From Lachnospiraceae bacterium (GTDB lineage Bacteria > Bacillota > Clostridia > Lachnospirales > Lachnospiraceae): a stretch of 64,000 nt of DNA. The DNA lies in the NCBI GenBank assembly GCA_017935565.1, contig JAGBHK010000024.1, forward strand, positions 35,908-99,907, given 5' to 3'. Under the pieces are notes generated by a model. That model saw only the letters and a list, made by a program, of their open reading frames with translations, was not told where the DNA came from and did not search any database. The position numbers and the translations under genes are program-made. Of this stretch, positions 26,786-35,717 are shown one piece after another. Positions within the stretch are counted from its first letter, which is position 1. Each line of letters starts with the position of its first letter.

Positions 26786-26862
26786 ATTTTGGTGCACCAA
26801 ATAGTTTGATTGATTTAACTTTTTGACAATCAAACTATATATCACAATACTTTGATTGTCAA
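26786..26862 (-). promoter_or_regulatory. Promoter of the fatty-acid operon with FabT-type operators
   Basis: On the minus strand, -35 TTGACA (26857-26862) and -10 TATAGT (26834-26839) are 17 bases apart. TTTGATTGTCAA (plus-strand reading, 26851-26862) covers the -35 box and its exact complement TTGACAATCAAA (26823-26834) sits on the downstream edge of the -10 box. A degenerate third site, AGTTTGATTGATTTAACT (26803-26820), follows. Another palindrome, TTTGGTGCACCAAA, lies at 26787-26800. The layout fits repression by FabT. Confidence 0.8.
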
Positions 26863-26872
26863 GACTTTTTTC

Positions 26873-26909
26873 AAAAAAATTTCAGGCAACCATTTTCGAT
26901 TGCCTGAAA
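26873..26909 (-). terminator. Intrinsic terminator of the ECF sigma operon
   Basis: TTTCAGGCAA/TTGCCTGAAA (26880-26909) is followed on the minus strand by seven T. It lies 20 bases after the lipoprotein gene. Confidence 0.85.
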
Positions 26910-26929
26910 TACTTGATTTTTAAATAATT

Positions 26930-27787
26930 TTAGTCAAATATTTTATATTCCTTACCTTCACTTGTTGTTATAATTACCCCTTGCCTTTGATTGACAAATG
27001 TATCCTTATTAAAGGATTCATCAACATAAAATACTGTACAAGCCTCTAGATATGGATATATCTTATATATGTCACCTGATTCTAAAACCAGTTCAATATA
27101 TAATTCCGAAAAATTATTCTCTTCATCAACTGATATCTTTTCTGAAAAGTTAATATCTACAACATCTTCTGTAGATGTTCCTAAATCAATAGTATTGTCA
27201 GCAAAAACAAATTTTGCAGACTCTATCTTATCATCGATATTTAAGTAATACTTTAAGCCTCCTGCCAATGTAAGTTTACCATTTCCATACATAATTTCAC
27301 CATAAAAATCAGCCATTGCAGCTTTATACATCCATAAAGATGCACCTATTGAATCAATATATTGATTTCCCGTTTCAACTTCACCTTCATATATTTTGTA
27401 ACTGGTATTGTACAATTTGTCATCTAACGGATATTGAAGTGTACCAACAAATTCATTTCCTTTTCTTTCCATTTCAACGGATTCTATACCATTGGTTAAC
27501 ACAACTCTTGTATCATTTGAAACATCTCTTGGTTCTACCGAAAAGCTGAATTTTATATATTCTTCTTTAAAATTAATATTTTCTATTCCAAATGAATCAT
27601 CAGATAATACATTTTCTTCTATTTCACTTTCAAAATAGTTTAATCTATCTTCCATTTCTCTTAATTTTTGATTATTTTGATTAAGTCTATCTTCCATGTT
27701 AGATATAGAAGAACTTGTTCCACATGACTGAAACAGTAATATTACAATCAATATTATCGTAGCAACCTTATATCCTTTATTATCCAT
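26930..27787 (-). CDS. Putative lipoprotein with coiled coil, last gene of the ECF operon
   Basis: Protein of 285 residues from the ATG at 27787, which overlaps the upstream stop as TAATG and has GGAGGG 7 bases before it. One N-terminal hydrophobic segment ends LLFQSCGTSSS, a plausible lipobox with Cys near residue 22. A heptad-like stretch NMEDRLNQNNQKLREMEDRL (28-50) follows, then beta-rich sequence without known motifs. Probably anchored outside the membrane. I do not recognise the family. Confidence 0.7.
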   Translation of the reverse strand: MDNKGYKVATIILIVILLFQSCGTSSSISNMEDRLNQNNQKLREMEDRLNYFESEIEENVLSDDSFGIENINFKEEYIKFSFSVEPRDVSNDTRVVLTNGIESVEMERKGNEFVGTLQYPLDDKLYNTSYKIYEGEVETGNQYIDSIGASLWMYKAAMADFYGEIMYGNGKLTLAGGLKYYLNIDDKIESAKFVFADNTIDLGTSTEDVVDINFSEKISVDEENNFSELYIELVLESGDIYKIYPYLEACTVFYVDESFNKDTFVNQRQGVIITTSEGKEYKIFD

Positions 27788-28671
27788 TACTCTGCCCTCC
27801 ATGTATCTTCACTAATATCTGTATCAACAAATGTTACCTCTGCCTTTTGCTTCTTGTCATTTAAATTTACAATTATCTTCATATCTTCTACTACTTCAAA
27901 GCCATACATATAAAAATCATATCCATATAAATCATTGTATTCTGTCTGGAATAAATCAATTGTAACGCCAGTAGCGCCATCTGAATATTCATCCACAGAC
28001 ACTCTGCTAGTAAGAATTTTATCATTATCCTTCATGTATACATAACAGGTATTACTATGAGTCGATGCAATTACATGGATTTTTTTCTTTGAATCCTTGC
28101 ACTTATCAAGCCAATCTTTCAAAGTTTCATTTTTCATCAAATCATCCTCTGTAATATTGTAAACACCTACATTTGCACCATAACCATAACTACTAGATAC
28201 AAAATCTTTTGCGCTAAATATAGAAAATGCAATCCCCCCTATTATAAGCACGCCTATTATAATAACGCTAACAACAACTTTTGCTCCCCCTTCTTTTTTA
28301 TATGCTTTTATCGGCTGCATGTAATTTTCGGGCAATGTATTTCCACATTTTGGACAAGTCGTCCACCCTTTACTTACTGGAAATTCACACTGTGGACAAG
28401 TTGTTGTCATCACCGTTCCACAGTGAGGACACATCTTATCATCTTTATTTATGTTTTTACCACATTTAGGACATTGTAAGTCCGACAATGGAGTTCTGCA
28501 TATAAAATAAATTAGAAGCCCTAAAAGAAATGGTCCAAAAAATGCTATCACAGCCCATAACAATGGATTCATATTTCTTTTCTTTGCATCGACAAATACA
28601 AATCCTGCAACTACTCCCATCACTATAATTAAAATTATTCCAACTATTGACACACCTGATGCTACTGCCAT
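27787..28671 (-). CDS. Double zinc-ribbon membrane protein
   Basis: Protein of 294 residues. It has two N-terminal membrane helices (about 7-30 and 38-60). A cytoplasmic zinc-ribbon array with four CxxC pairs follows (CPKCGKN, CPHCGTV, CPQCEFP, CPKCGNT; residues 72-113), then a third helix (about 132-153) and a C-terminal extracytoplasmic domain of about 140 residues with SYGYGANVGVYNI. Family unknown beyond the zinc ribbon. It overlaps both neighbours, so it is co-translated with the small membrane protein and the lipoprotein. Confidence 0.75.
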   Translation of the reverse strand: MAVASGVSIVGIILIIVMGVVAGFVFVDAKKRNMNPLLWAVIAFFGPFLLGLLIYFICRTPLSDLQCPKCGKNINKDDKMCPHCGTVMTTTCPQCEFPVSKGWTTCPKCGNTLPENYMQPIKAYKKEGGAKVVVSVIIIGVLIIGGIAFSIFSAKDFVSSSYGYGANVGVYNITEDDLMKNETLKDWLDKCKDSKKKIHVIASTHSNTCYVYMKDNDKILTSRVSVDEYSDGATGVTIDLFQTEYNDLYGYDFYMYGFEVVEDMKIIVNLNDKKQKAEVTFVDTDISEDTWRAE

Positions 28672-28940
28672 ATATATTCACCCTTTCTTACTATTTTCAT
28701 TATTATTAATCCAGCAATTACAATATATGCAATCATCATTGTAATTACCGCAACAAATATTTCTTTATCAAAATTGTATACTTTATATAGGTAGAACATT
28801 GTAATCAAAAACATCAATGTACTTGCTATTAATGAAAGTATTATCAATTTTCTTCTTTGTTTTTCCTGTTTTCTTTTTATAAGCATTTCCGTATCTAAAT
28901 ACGGTGTACGATATTTTTCAAAATCATAAATTCCATTCAT
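28662..28940 (-). CDS. Small two-helix membrane protein beside the ECF sigma factor
   Basis: Protein of 92 residues with a basic cytoplasmic N-terminus (KRKQEKQRRK) and two membrane helices (about 33-51 and 60-81). It overlaps the sigma gene by 17 bases. Position suggests a sigma partner, but it lacks the zinc-binding HxxxCxxC motif of ZAS anti-sigma factors. Function unknown. Confidence 0.6.
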   Translation of the reverse strand: MNGIYDFEKYRTPYLDTEMLIKRKQEKQRRKLIILSLIASTLMFLITMFYLYKVYNFDKEIFVAVITMMIAYIVIAGLIIMKIVRKGEYIWQ

Positions 28941-29412
28941 CTAAAAGAGCCTCCTTTAACATTTTTCTGGCCTTCATAAGTCGTGTTTTAATTGTTCCCA
29001 CTGGGACTTGCATTATCTCTGCGGTTTTACCTACATCCTTATCCTCGAAATAATATAATATCACCGCTTCACGAAGCTTATGTGGCAATGTATCTATAGC
29101 CTCATGTATTTCGCTAAAATCTTCCTTCTCTTTCGCAGGTATTTCTTCTATCATCCTATCCTTTTCTTCCGTTGTGGAAAATAAATCAAGGAATGGGGCT
29201 AATTTTTGACGCCGTAAGTTATCCCTATAGCGATTGACACATATAGCGGTCAACCAACTTTCATACGCGAAAGAAGAATTATATTGTTCCTGTCTTTCAT
29301 ACGCCCTAAGCCAAGTATCCTGATATAAGTCCCATGCATCTTCTTTGTTCTTACAAAGGGTCATACATAGTCCAAATAGCCTCGGGCCATAGACTTTAAT
29401 ATTCTCTTCCAT
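28924..29412 (-). CDS. ECF-type RNA polymerase sigma factor
   Basis: Protein of 162 residues from the ATG at 29412; a GTG four codons earlier is the alternative. Region 2 is LFGLCMTLCKNKEDAWDLYQDTWLRAYE and region 4 is LREAVILYYFEDKDVGKTAEIMQVPVGTIKTRLMKARKML (motif order). It directs transcription of envelope or stress genes, including probably its own operon: the TGAACC-N16-CGTATA site just upstream matches the ECF pattern. Confidence 0.88.
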   Translation of the reverse strand: MEENIKVYGPRLFGLCMTLCKNKEDAWDLYQDTWLRAYERQEQYNSSFAYESWLTAICVNRYRDNLRRQKLAPFLDLFSTTEEKDRMIEEIPAKEKEDFSEIHEAIDTLPHKLREAVILYYFEDKDVGKTAEIMQVPVGTIKTRLMKARKMLKEALLDEWNL

Positions 29413-29460
29413 GTTTTCTCTCACTTAATTTTTTATTAATTATTATCCTTTACATACTCA

Positions 29461-29488
29461 TATACGAATAAATTTTTGATTTGGTTCA
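29461..29488 (-). promoter_or_regulatory. ECF-type promoter upstream of the sigma gene
   Basis: On the minus strand TGAACC (29483-29488) and CGTATA (29461-29466) are separated by 16 bases. This matches the Gram-positive ECF consensus (TGAAAC-N16-CGTA, as for SigW) and suggests autoregulation. Confidence 0.6.
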
Positions 29489-29494
29489 TTTTTT

Positions 29495-29525
29495 TTGAAA
29501 AAAATTTGAACCAGTATTTACTGGT
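29495..29525 (-). terminator. Terminator of the MoxR/DUF58/peptidase operon
   Basis: ACCAGTATTTACTGGT (29510-29525) forms a 7-bp stem. On the minus strand it is followed by TCAAATTTTTTT. The peptidase stop codon lies inside the loop. Confidence 0.7.
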
Positions 29526-30483
29526 CCAAAATTTTCTTATAAAATTCAATTTGTTCTTCTGAATATTTTTCTGCAGATTTTTCAATGGACTGGGATACAT
29601 ATTCTTCATATTTATCTACATCATTAATATAATTCTTGTCATTCAGCCACCAACTGTACGCCTCTGCAAAATATCTACATCCAGAAACATCTTCGTTGGT
29701 AAAATCCAGATTTTCCATAATTTGTGTTTGATACGCATGAAAACATTCGTGTGTAAGAGTCTTTATACACTGTTCATAACTTTTTGTAGCCTCATGGCTT
29801 AATACAATCGTCCTACTACCTTTATAATACATTCCATATATATCGTTTTGAGTTCCAGTCAATACAACTTGTATCGGTTTTATACCCAAATATGAGGTTT
29901 CTACATTAAGAACAATTTCCATCAACTCTAATTTTTCAAGAGTATTTAAATTTTCCCATTCTAAAAGTTTTTGCAAATCATTCGTGTATTCTGAAACAAT
30001 TTCATCCTTTGTAGCAAAAACACTGGCTTTTAAATCAGTATCATCGGGCGTAATAATATACACCGGTTGTCTCAAATTTTGAATAAACGACACATATATA
30101 AACGGTACAAGCAGTATTATTGCTCCGCTTATGACATAGGATTTAATAAATTTATCCTTCTTTTCAAATCTCTTTTTAAATATAATAAACACAATCCCAA
30201 GTATCATTAGAAATGCTATTGTAAGTACCACACTGGTCTGGGTCAAAAAGATTAATGAAAATACTTCTATGATAAAAATACTATGAGCTATTGCTGATAC
30301 AATATTTTTATAGCAATACTTTTTAATTTTTGTCGCAGTAAACCACAATAATGTCATCAATAAATACATTGTCAAAATAATATTTTTTTGAATTGTAATA
30401 TCAAAAGTTTCAATGTATATGATATCGCAGTTATACAACTTCAAAAAATATAATACTGGTATAAAAATCATTATATATTTCAT
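29518..30483 (-). CDS. Membrane protein with HExxH metallopeptidase-like domain
   Basis: Protein of 321 residues from the ATG at 30483, with AGGAGG 6 bases upstream. Five membrane helices fill residues 1-140. The extracytoplasmic or cytoplasmic C-terminal half has THECFHAYQ (zinc-type HExxH) and downstream FAEAYSWWLND, whose Glu could be the third ligand. It follows the DUF58/transglutaminase gene directly, and its stop codon is inside the operon terminator. Substrate unknown. Confidence 0.7.
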   Translation of the reverse strand: MKYIMIFIPVLYFLKLYNCDIIYIETFDITIQKNIILTMYLLMTLLWFTATKIKKYCYKNIVSAIAHSIFIIEVFSLIFLTQTSVVLTIAFLMILGIVFIIFKKRFEKKDKFIKSYVISGAIILLVPFIYVSFIQNLRQPVYIITPDDTDLKASVFATKDEIVSEYTNDLQKLLEWENLNTLEKLELMEIVLNVETSYLGIKPIQVVLTGTQNDIYGMYYKGSRTIVLSHEATKSYEQCIKTLTHECFHAYQTQIMENLDFTNEDVSGCRYFAEAYSWWLNDKNYINDVDKYEEYVSQSIEKSAEKYSEEQIEFYKKILDQ

Positions 30484-30502
30484 GCATAGCCTCCTTTTCA
30501 TC

Positions 30503-33500
30503 TTACTGTTTTTTATATTCTTTTATTGCATTTTTCAAAGAATAATAACTATCTTTTACAATATTTACATCATCTAAAGTAACATTTTTATTTTGGAAAG
30601 ATGCCTTTTCTACAGCTCTTTCGACTTCTCTTAAATCGTAATCAAAATATGCTCTTACTTTCACTGTAAGTTCCTTTGGTGTATAACAATCTGCCTTTGC
30701 AATGTATTTTGAAATCATACATACCATTCTGTTATACATCAATATAACTGCCTTATCTTCTTTTGCCCTGCTAAATCGTTTCATAAATCGCTTTTCTTCC
30801 ACAAAAGGCGCAAGTATTTTTACTATAATGAGTATAATAATTATCAATAATGATATGATGGCAAATATAATTAATATTCTAAGTCCCATTGCCATAACAA
30901 AGCCTGCGACACCATTTTCCATTACATCTTCTTCACCTGCAACTGCAGCAATAGTTGGTTCAAATACAACAAATCCATAATTTTGAAGGTAAACTTCAGG
31001 ATATGCATGGGCTGATTTTGTTCTAACTGCATAACTTACTGAACCATCAAGGTCTTGCTCATCCATTGCAACAAAACCTTCCACATAGCGAACTGTTAAT
31101 CCTATGCTTCTTGCCATCAACACATATGCAGATGCAAAATCTGAACAGGTGCCTGTTTTTCCCTCAAACAAGAAATATTCCACACTATCATCCGGCGCAT
31201 CATAAGATAAATCGTACAAAAATTCAGGTCTGGCAAAATATTCTGCCAAAGCTTCAGCTTTTTGCCAATCATATTCTAATCCGTCGGTTATTTCCAAAGC
31301 TAATTCATGTACGCTTTCAGGAATTTCTTCATTACTTTTACTCATGTCTTTTCTATACTTTTCAGCAAGAAGCGCCTCTTCATAGAATGCATTTACCGCC
31401 TTCAAAAAACTACTATTTTCGCGCTCTTCAAATATTTCTATCATTTCTTCAAACATTTTTATGCTTTCTTCATTACTGCAATTTGAACCTCCATTTTCAA
31501 TCCATTCCTCAAGGTTCTTGTATTGGTCATAATAAAAGACTTCGTAAACATTGCTTTTTGACATAGTATTATCGCTAATCCACGCACCATTCTCATTAAC
31601 GAATGTTTCAAAATTTGCTGAAATACTTGTTGTTCGTGAAGGTACAATAAAAAATTCCACTGAGAAATTTTTTGACATTACCTTTAAGCTAATTTCATTT
31701 TCATAAAAATTACATTTAGCAATTTCTTCCATATTATACTTAGCTAAAAATCCCGGTTCTTCTTTTTCTGCCGCTTTTAGAAGATTAACTAACATTTGAA
31801 TATTTAAATATGCCTTGTTTTCTATACTTACTTTATTAGTTGTTTTGTATTCACTATAGTAATCATCAGCATACCATCTATTATTATCATAATCATAATA
31901 ATCAAATACTTGTCTTTTTAAGTACAATGGTTCATTAATATAATTACCTTCCAACTCGTATAACTTTCGATTATTTAACTGATTATAATCATCAGCATTG
32001 CCTGAATAATCTGAATTTCCAGTAAATTTAATCGGTAAAATAGTACTTGTATTTCCACCTAAAAAATTTTCTTCAAAAACATGATAGTATTTTGTTTCTG
32101 TATTTTTAGGTATAGCCAATGACAAGAGAACAAAGAAAAGCGCATACAATAACACCGATATCAATCCATCTCTATAACCAACAATTCTCTTGCCCGCATC
32201 ACGGTCTTTTCGATTATTTACCAAGAATGCACATACATTCAATACAATAATTGCCATTACATATATTAATTCTGGTTCGCGCACAATTTTAGCGTAAATA
32301 AAGAATGGAAACAAACTTAACAATAAAATTGACGATACCCTATATGTAACTTGCGTATAAAAAAATACTACATACGCAAAAAATGATGTAAAAATCAACA
32401 TTAACGCAGCTAAAAATGATGGTCGTGTCTCAACAACATCTCCGCCCGACACAAACCATTGCATATATTCTCGTGGACTATCTGAAAACGCAAATCTAGA
32501 CGCTAGAAACAATATGGTAAATACGGCAACAGTAAGAATTAAAAATCCTTTTATCTTATGTTTTCTTGCATATTTACACATTGCAAATATTCCGACTATT
32601 ATCAATGCTTGAGCAATCGTCCAAGGTGAAAACCATGATACTCGATAAGCCGAAAAAACTGTTATACTAAGGAACAACGCTAGTAAAAATGGAATAACTA
32701 ACAATGCTATGTTGTTCTTTTTTCTGTTAATATTGTTTCTATTATATAACAAAGATTGATTTACTTTTGAATTTTTCTTAGCATCATCAATAACTGAATA
32801 ACTAGCTGTTGATTTAATATCTATACTTTTGCTAAGGGCTGCATATATTTCTTTGTATTCATTAGGAGATACAAAGATAAATACTTTTCCATCCTCTACT
32901 TCGCTAGCAGGTATTCTTTCTCCTCTGTCCTCCTGATTAAATTTGTATGAAGCTAAATTAACACGAATATTCTCTAAATCTTTCTCATCTTCTATAGAAT
33001 ATTTTTCGAAAGATTTATTCTCCTTTATGTAAAAATTCACTTTATAATTCATACGAATTAGAATATTTGAAAGCCCTAATCCGAGTTCCATTGCATCTTC
33101 ACTAATTTTCGGAATAACTTCATCTGGCAGACAGTATTCATATTGACTTAATGTCATCATATTATTAACGTCAACTAGTTCTTTCTTCTGCACACTATCA
33201 AGAACTATATTAACCGAATTTGATGTAACTTCATCATCGATTCTTACAAGCAATTTACCTCTTTTAGCAGATTGTTTCCAATTTATTCGCTTAATAGAAT
33301 CGCCAGGAACATACTCCCTATTCTCATATCCAGGAAATCCGCCGTATTTCACTAAAGATGATTCAGTTGTATCTTCACTATCATCTGCATGTAATGAAGC
33401 CTGCATAACTTGCAATATTCGCTCGTCTTTAGAAGAAACTTCACTGATATCAGGTATTACCTTTATATTACCTAACACAGTACCTGAAACCTTCTCCATT

Positions 33501-33949
33501 ACTGACATTCTTAGTAATCCTAAGTAATCCGTTACAAATACATTTTCTATTCCTATTTTCGATAAACCAGCTATTTTCGCGTCAAATTCCACCTCAAAGG
33601 TCTTTTTTGACATAGGTAAAAGCGAAATAATAATGCTTTTGTCTTTTGACTTTACACCGTCACAATTCAATATTTTAATATCAATAGGCGTTGTAGGAAA
33701 AATCGATTTATTTTCTACAGTTATATTCAAAATATATTTACTGCCTTTTGATAGTAGCATTTCTTCGACTTTGCAATTAACATTTATGCTCTTTTTTGTG
33801 AGCACAGCAAACAATACTGACAACAAAACTGCCAGTATTAAAGAAACACACATAAACCATCCTACATTTGCATTAATAAATGTCGCAAAAAATATGGATA
33901 GTATCAATGCGGATATATAACTTATACATACACTAATTAATCTTCCCAT
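30503..33949 (-). CDS. DUF58-transglutaminase fusion membrane protein
   Basis: Protein of 1148 residues from the ATG at 33949 (GGAG 7 bases upstream). Two N-terminal helices lead to a DUF58 domain (motif FPGYENREYVPGDSIKRINWK around 210-235). A block of seven or eight helices follows (about 420-600), then an extracytoplasmic region with a transglutaminase-like domain: Cys in GTCSDFASAYVLMARS, His in SAHAYPEVY and FEPT in the third position. A further helix and a cytoplasmic tail end it. DUF58 and the transglutaminase protein are normally separate genes downstream of MoxR; here they are one chain. A role in peptide or protein handling at the envelope is likely. Confidence 0.85.
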   Translation of the reverse strand: MGRLISVCISYISALILSIFFATFINANVGWFMCVSLILAVLLSVLFAVLTKKSINVNCKVEEMLLSKGSKYILNITVENKSIFPTTPIDIKILNCDGVKSKDKSIIISLLPMSKKTFEVEFDAKIAGLSKIGIENVFVTDYLGLLRMSVMEKVSGTVLGNIKVIPDISEVSSKDERILQVMQASLHADDSEDTTESSLVKYGGFPGYENREYVPGDSIKRINWKQSAKRGKLLVRIDDEVTSNSVNIVLDSVQKKELVDVNNMMTLSQYEYCLPDEVIPKISEDAMELGLGLSNILIRMNYKVNFYIKENKSFEKYSIEDEKDLENIRVNLASYKFNQEDRGERIPASEVEDGKVFIFVSPNEYKEIYAALSKSIDIKSTASYSVIDDAKKNSKVNQSLLYNRNNINRKKNNIALLVIPFLLALFLSITVFSAYRVSWFSPWTIAQALIIVGIFAMCKYARKHKIKGFLILTVAVFTILFLASRFAFSDSPREYMQWFVSGGDVVETRPSFLAALMLIFTSFFAYVVFFYTQVTYRVSSILLLSLFPFFIYAKIVREPELIYVMAIIVLNVCAFLVNNRKDRDAGKRIVGYRDGLISVLLYALFFVLLSLAIPKNTETKYYHVFEENFLGGNTSTILPIKFTGNSDYSGNADDYNQLNNRKLYELEGNYINEPLYLKRQVFDYYDYDNNRWYADDYYSEYKTTNKVSIENKAYLNIQMLVNLLKAAEKEEPGFLAKYNMEEIAKCNFYENEISLKVMSKNFSVEFFIVPSRTTSISANFETFVNENGAWISDNTMSKSNVYEVFYYDQYKNLEEWIENGGSNCSNEESIKMFEEMIEIFEERENSSFLKAVNAFYEEALLAEKYRKDMSKSNEEIPESVHELALEITDGLEYDWQKAEALAEYFARPEFLYDLSYDAPDDSVEYFLFEGKTGTCSDFASAYVLMARSIGLTVRYVEGFVAMDEQDLDGSVSYAVRTKSAHAYPEVYLQNYGFVVFEPTIAAVAGEEDVMENGVAGFVMAMGLRILIIFAIISLLIIIILIIVKILAPFVEEKRFMKRFSRAKEDKAVILMYNRMVCMISKYIAKADCYTPKELTVKVRAYFDYDLREVERAVEKASFQNKNVTLDDVNIVKDSYYSLKNAIKEYKKQ

Positions 33950-33971
33950 TATCAAGCTCCAAAATACTCAT

Positions 33972-34899
33972 TTACACAGGAACTGCAACCATTGAAACCA
34001 CTCTATCAATAGCATCTTCCGTACTTTGAACCACAGATTTTCCCTTAGGAGTTAACATTATTCTATGTCCAAATACATATGGTGCCAAAAACTTAATATC
34101 ATCAGGTTTCACGTAATCTCTTCCATTTATAAAAGCAAACGCCTTAGCCATCTTGTACATAGCGATACTTCCTCTTGGACTTACACCAAGTTTAATAAAG
34201 TCCGCTTTTCTTGTCATTGAAACAATATCTATAATATATTGTCTAACTGAATCAGAACAATGAACATCCTTTATTTTCTCACATAATTGCTGAATTTCCT
34301 CACAAGAGATAACAGATGTAAGTTTTTTTGTCGATATATTATCCTCATTTTTTAATAATATGTCCATCTCATCTTTTTTGCTTGGATATCCTAAACTTAT
34401 CTTTATTATAAATCTGTCCATCTGTGCTTCAGGAAGGTGATATGTACCAAATGTTTCAATTGGATTTTGAGTAGCAAGAACCATAAATGGTTTCTCCAAT
34501 TCAAATATATTTCCATCTATAGTAACCTGTTTTTCTTCCATAACCTCAAGCAATGCTGATTGAGACTTTGGTGAAGAACGATTAATTTCATCTGCCAATA
34601 AAAAGTTGCAAAAAAACTGCACCTTTTCTAAATTCGCTATTATGAGTTACTGTATCAATCAATGTAAAACCAGTAACATCTGTAGGCATAATATCAGGTG
34701 TCATCTGCAATCTGCCAAATTTTGCGTCACAAGAATTTGCCATTGCTGAAACAAGTCTTGTTTTACCTACACCAGGCACATCTTCTATAAGTACATGACC
34801 TTCCGCTAACATAGCTGCAACAATCAATTCAATACTTTGTCTTTTTCCTATTATTATTTTCTCAATATTATCAACAAGTTCTTTAATTTTATTTACCAT
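33972..34899 (-). pseudogene. MoxR-family AAA ATPase, frameshifted
   Basis: Two overlapping frames together make one MoxR ATPase of about 308 residues. The upstream frame (34588-34899) holds Walker A (EDVPGVGKTRL) and ends in a false QLFIGR tail. The downstream frame (33972-34622) resumes with CNFLLADEINRSSPKSQSALLEVMEE (Walker B), sensor 1 VLATQNP and the C-terminal lid. The break is at seven T (34609-34615 region); six would restore the frame. It may be a sequencing error, a phase-variable tract or a true mutation. The intact DUF58 partner immediately downstream argues that the function is, or was recently, in use. Confidence 0.8.
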
Positions 34900-34917
34900 T
34901 TCTGTCTCCTCATAACT

Positions 34918-34958
34918 TAAAAATGCTACTATGCAATCAAGAATAACTGCATAGTAGC
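34918..34958 (-). terminator. Intrinsic terminator after pyrF
   Basis: GCTACTATGCA/TGCATAGTAGC (34925-34958 with a 12-base loop) is followed on the minus strand by ATTTTTAAG. It lies 15 bases after the pyrF stop. Confidence 0.7.
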
Positions 34959-34972
34959 TTTGAATACTTTAT

Positions 34973-35674
34973 TTATTCCCCAACAAATTCATTCACACAT
35001 CTTCTATATGCAGCAACAGGATCTTCTGCCTGTGTAATAGGTCTGCCAACTACAATATAATCAGAGCCTATCTCTTTAGCCTGAGCAGGAGTCATAACTC
35101 TAACCTGGTCTCCAATTTCTCCATCAGCAAATCTTACACCTGGAGTAATTGTAAGGAATTCTTTTCCACATAAATCGTGAACCTTACCTGCTTCCAATGG
35201 TGAACAAACAACGCCATCAAGACCTGCCTGCTTAGCATTTTTAGCATAATGAGCAACAACCTCATCAATGTTCTTATCAATCAAAAGGTCATTTGTCATT
35301 CTTTCCTGACTTGTAGAAGTAAGCTGTGTAACTGCGATAAGAAGTGGTCTTGTTCCATCTTCTTTTGTAAGTCCTTTAACTGCAGCCTCCATCATAGCGA
35401 TTGTACCACCTGCATGAACATTACACATATCAACATCAAGGGCTGAAAGTACCTTCATAGCCTTCATAACAGTGTTTGGAATATCATGAAGTTTTAAATC
35501 AAGGAAAATCTTGTGACCTCTTCTCTTAATTTCTTTGATAATTTCAGGACCTTCGGCATAGTATAATTCCATACCTACCTTTAAATACAAACTATCCTCT
35601 GAAAACTTATCAAGGAACTTTACAAGTTCTGTCTTGCTATCAAAATCACAAGCAATAATTACATCTCTACCCAT
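34973..35674 (-). CDS. pyrF: Orotidine 5'-phosphate decarboxylase
   Basis: Protein of 233 residues from the ATG at 35674, which has GGAGG 8 bases upstream; the ATG at 35689 contains that site. Catalytic Lys-Asp cluster FLDLKLHDIPNTV, the substrate region CSPLEAG, the loop TPGVRFADGEIGDQ and phosphate site YIVVGRPITQAEDP are present. Last step of UMP synthesis. It is separated from other pyrimidine genes and lies after an ABC transporter. Confidence 0.95.
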   Translation of the reverse strand: MGRDVIIACDFDSKTELVKFLDKFSEDSLYLKVGMELYYAEGPEIIKEIKRRGHKIFLDLKLHDIPNTVMKAMKVLSALDVDMCNVHAGGTIAMMEAAVKGLTKEDGTRPLLIAVTQLTSTSQERMTNDLLIDKNIDEVVAHYAKNAKQAGLDGVVCSPLEAGKVHDLCGKEFLTITPGVRFADGEIGDQVRVMTPAQAKEIGSDYIVVGRPITQAEDPVAAYRRCVNEFVGE

Positions 35675-35717
35675 CTTTTTTTCCTCCATATGCGTTTTTC
35701 ATATTTTATCATAAAAA

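Noticed and set aside
34588-34640. Programmed -1 ribosomal frameshift in moxR (T TTT TTG)
   Set aside because: A -1 slip leads to a frame that is not the MoxR frame; a +1 shift or loss of one T is needed.
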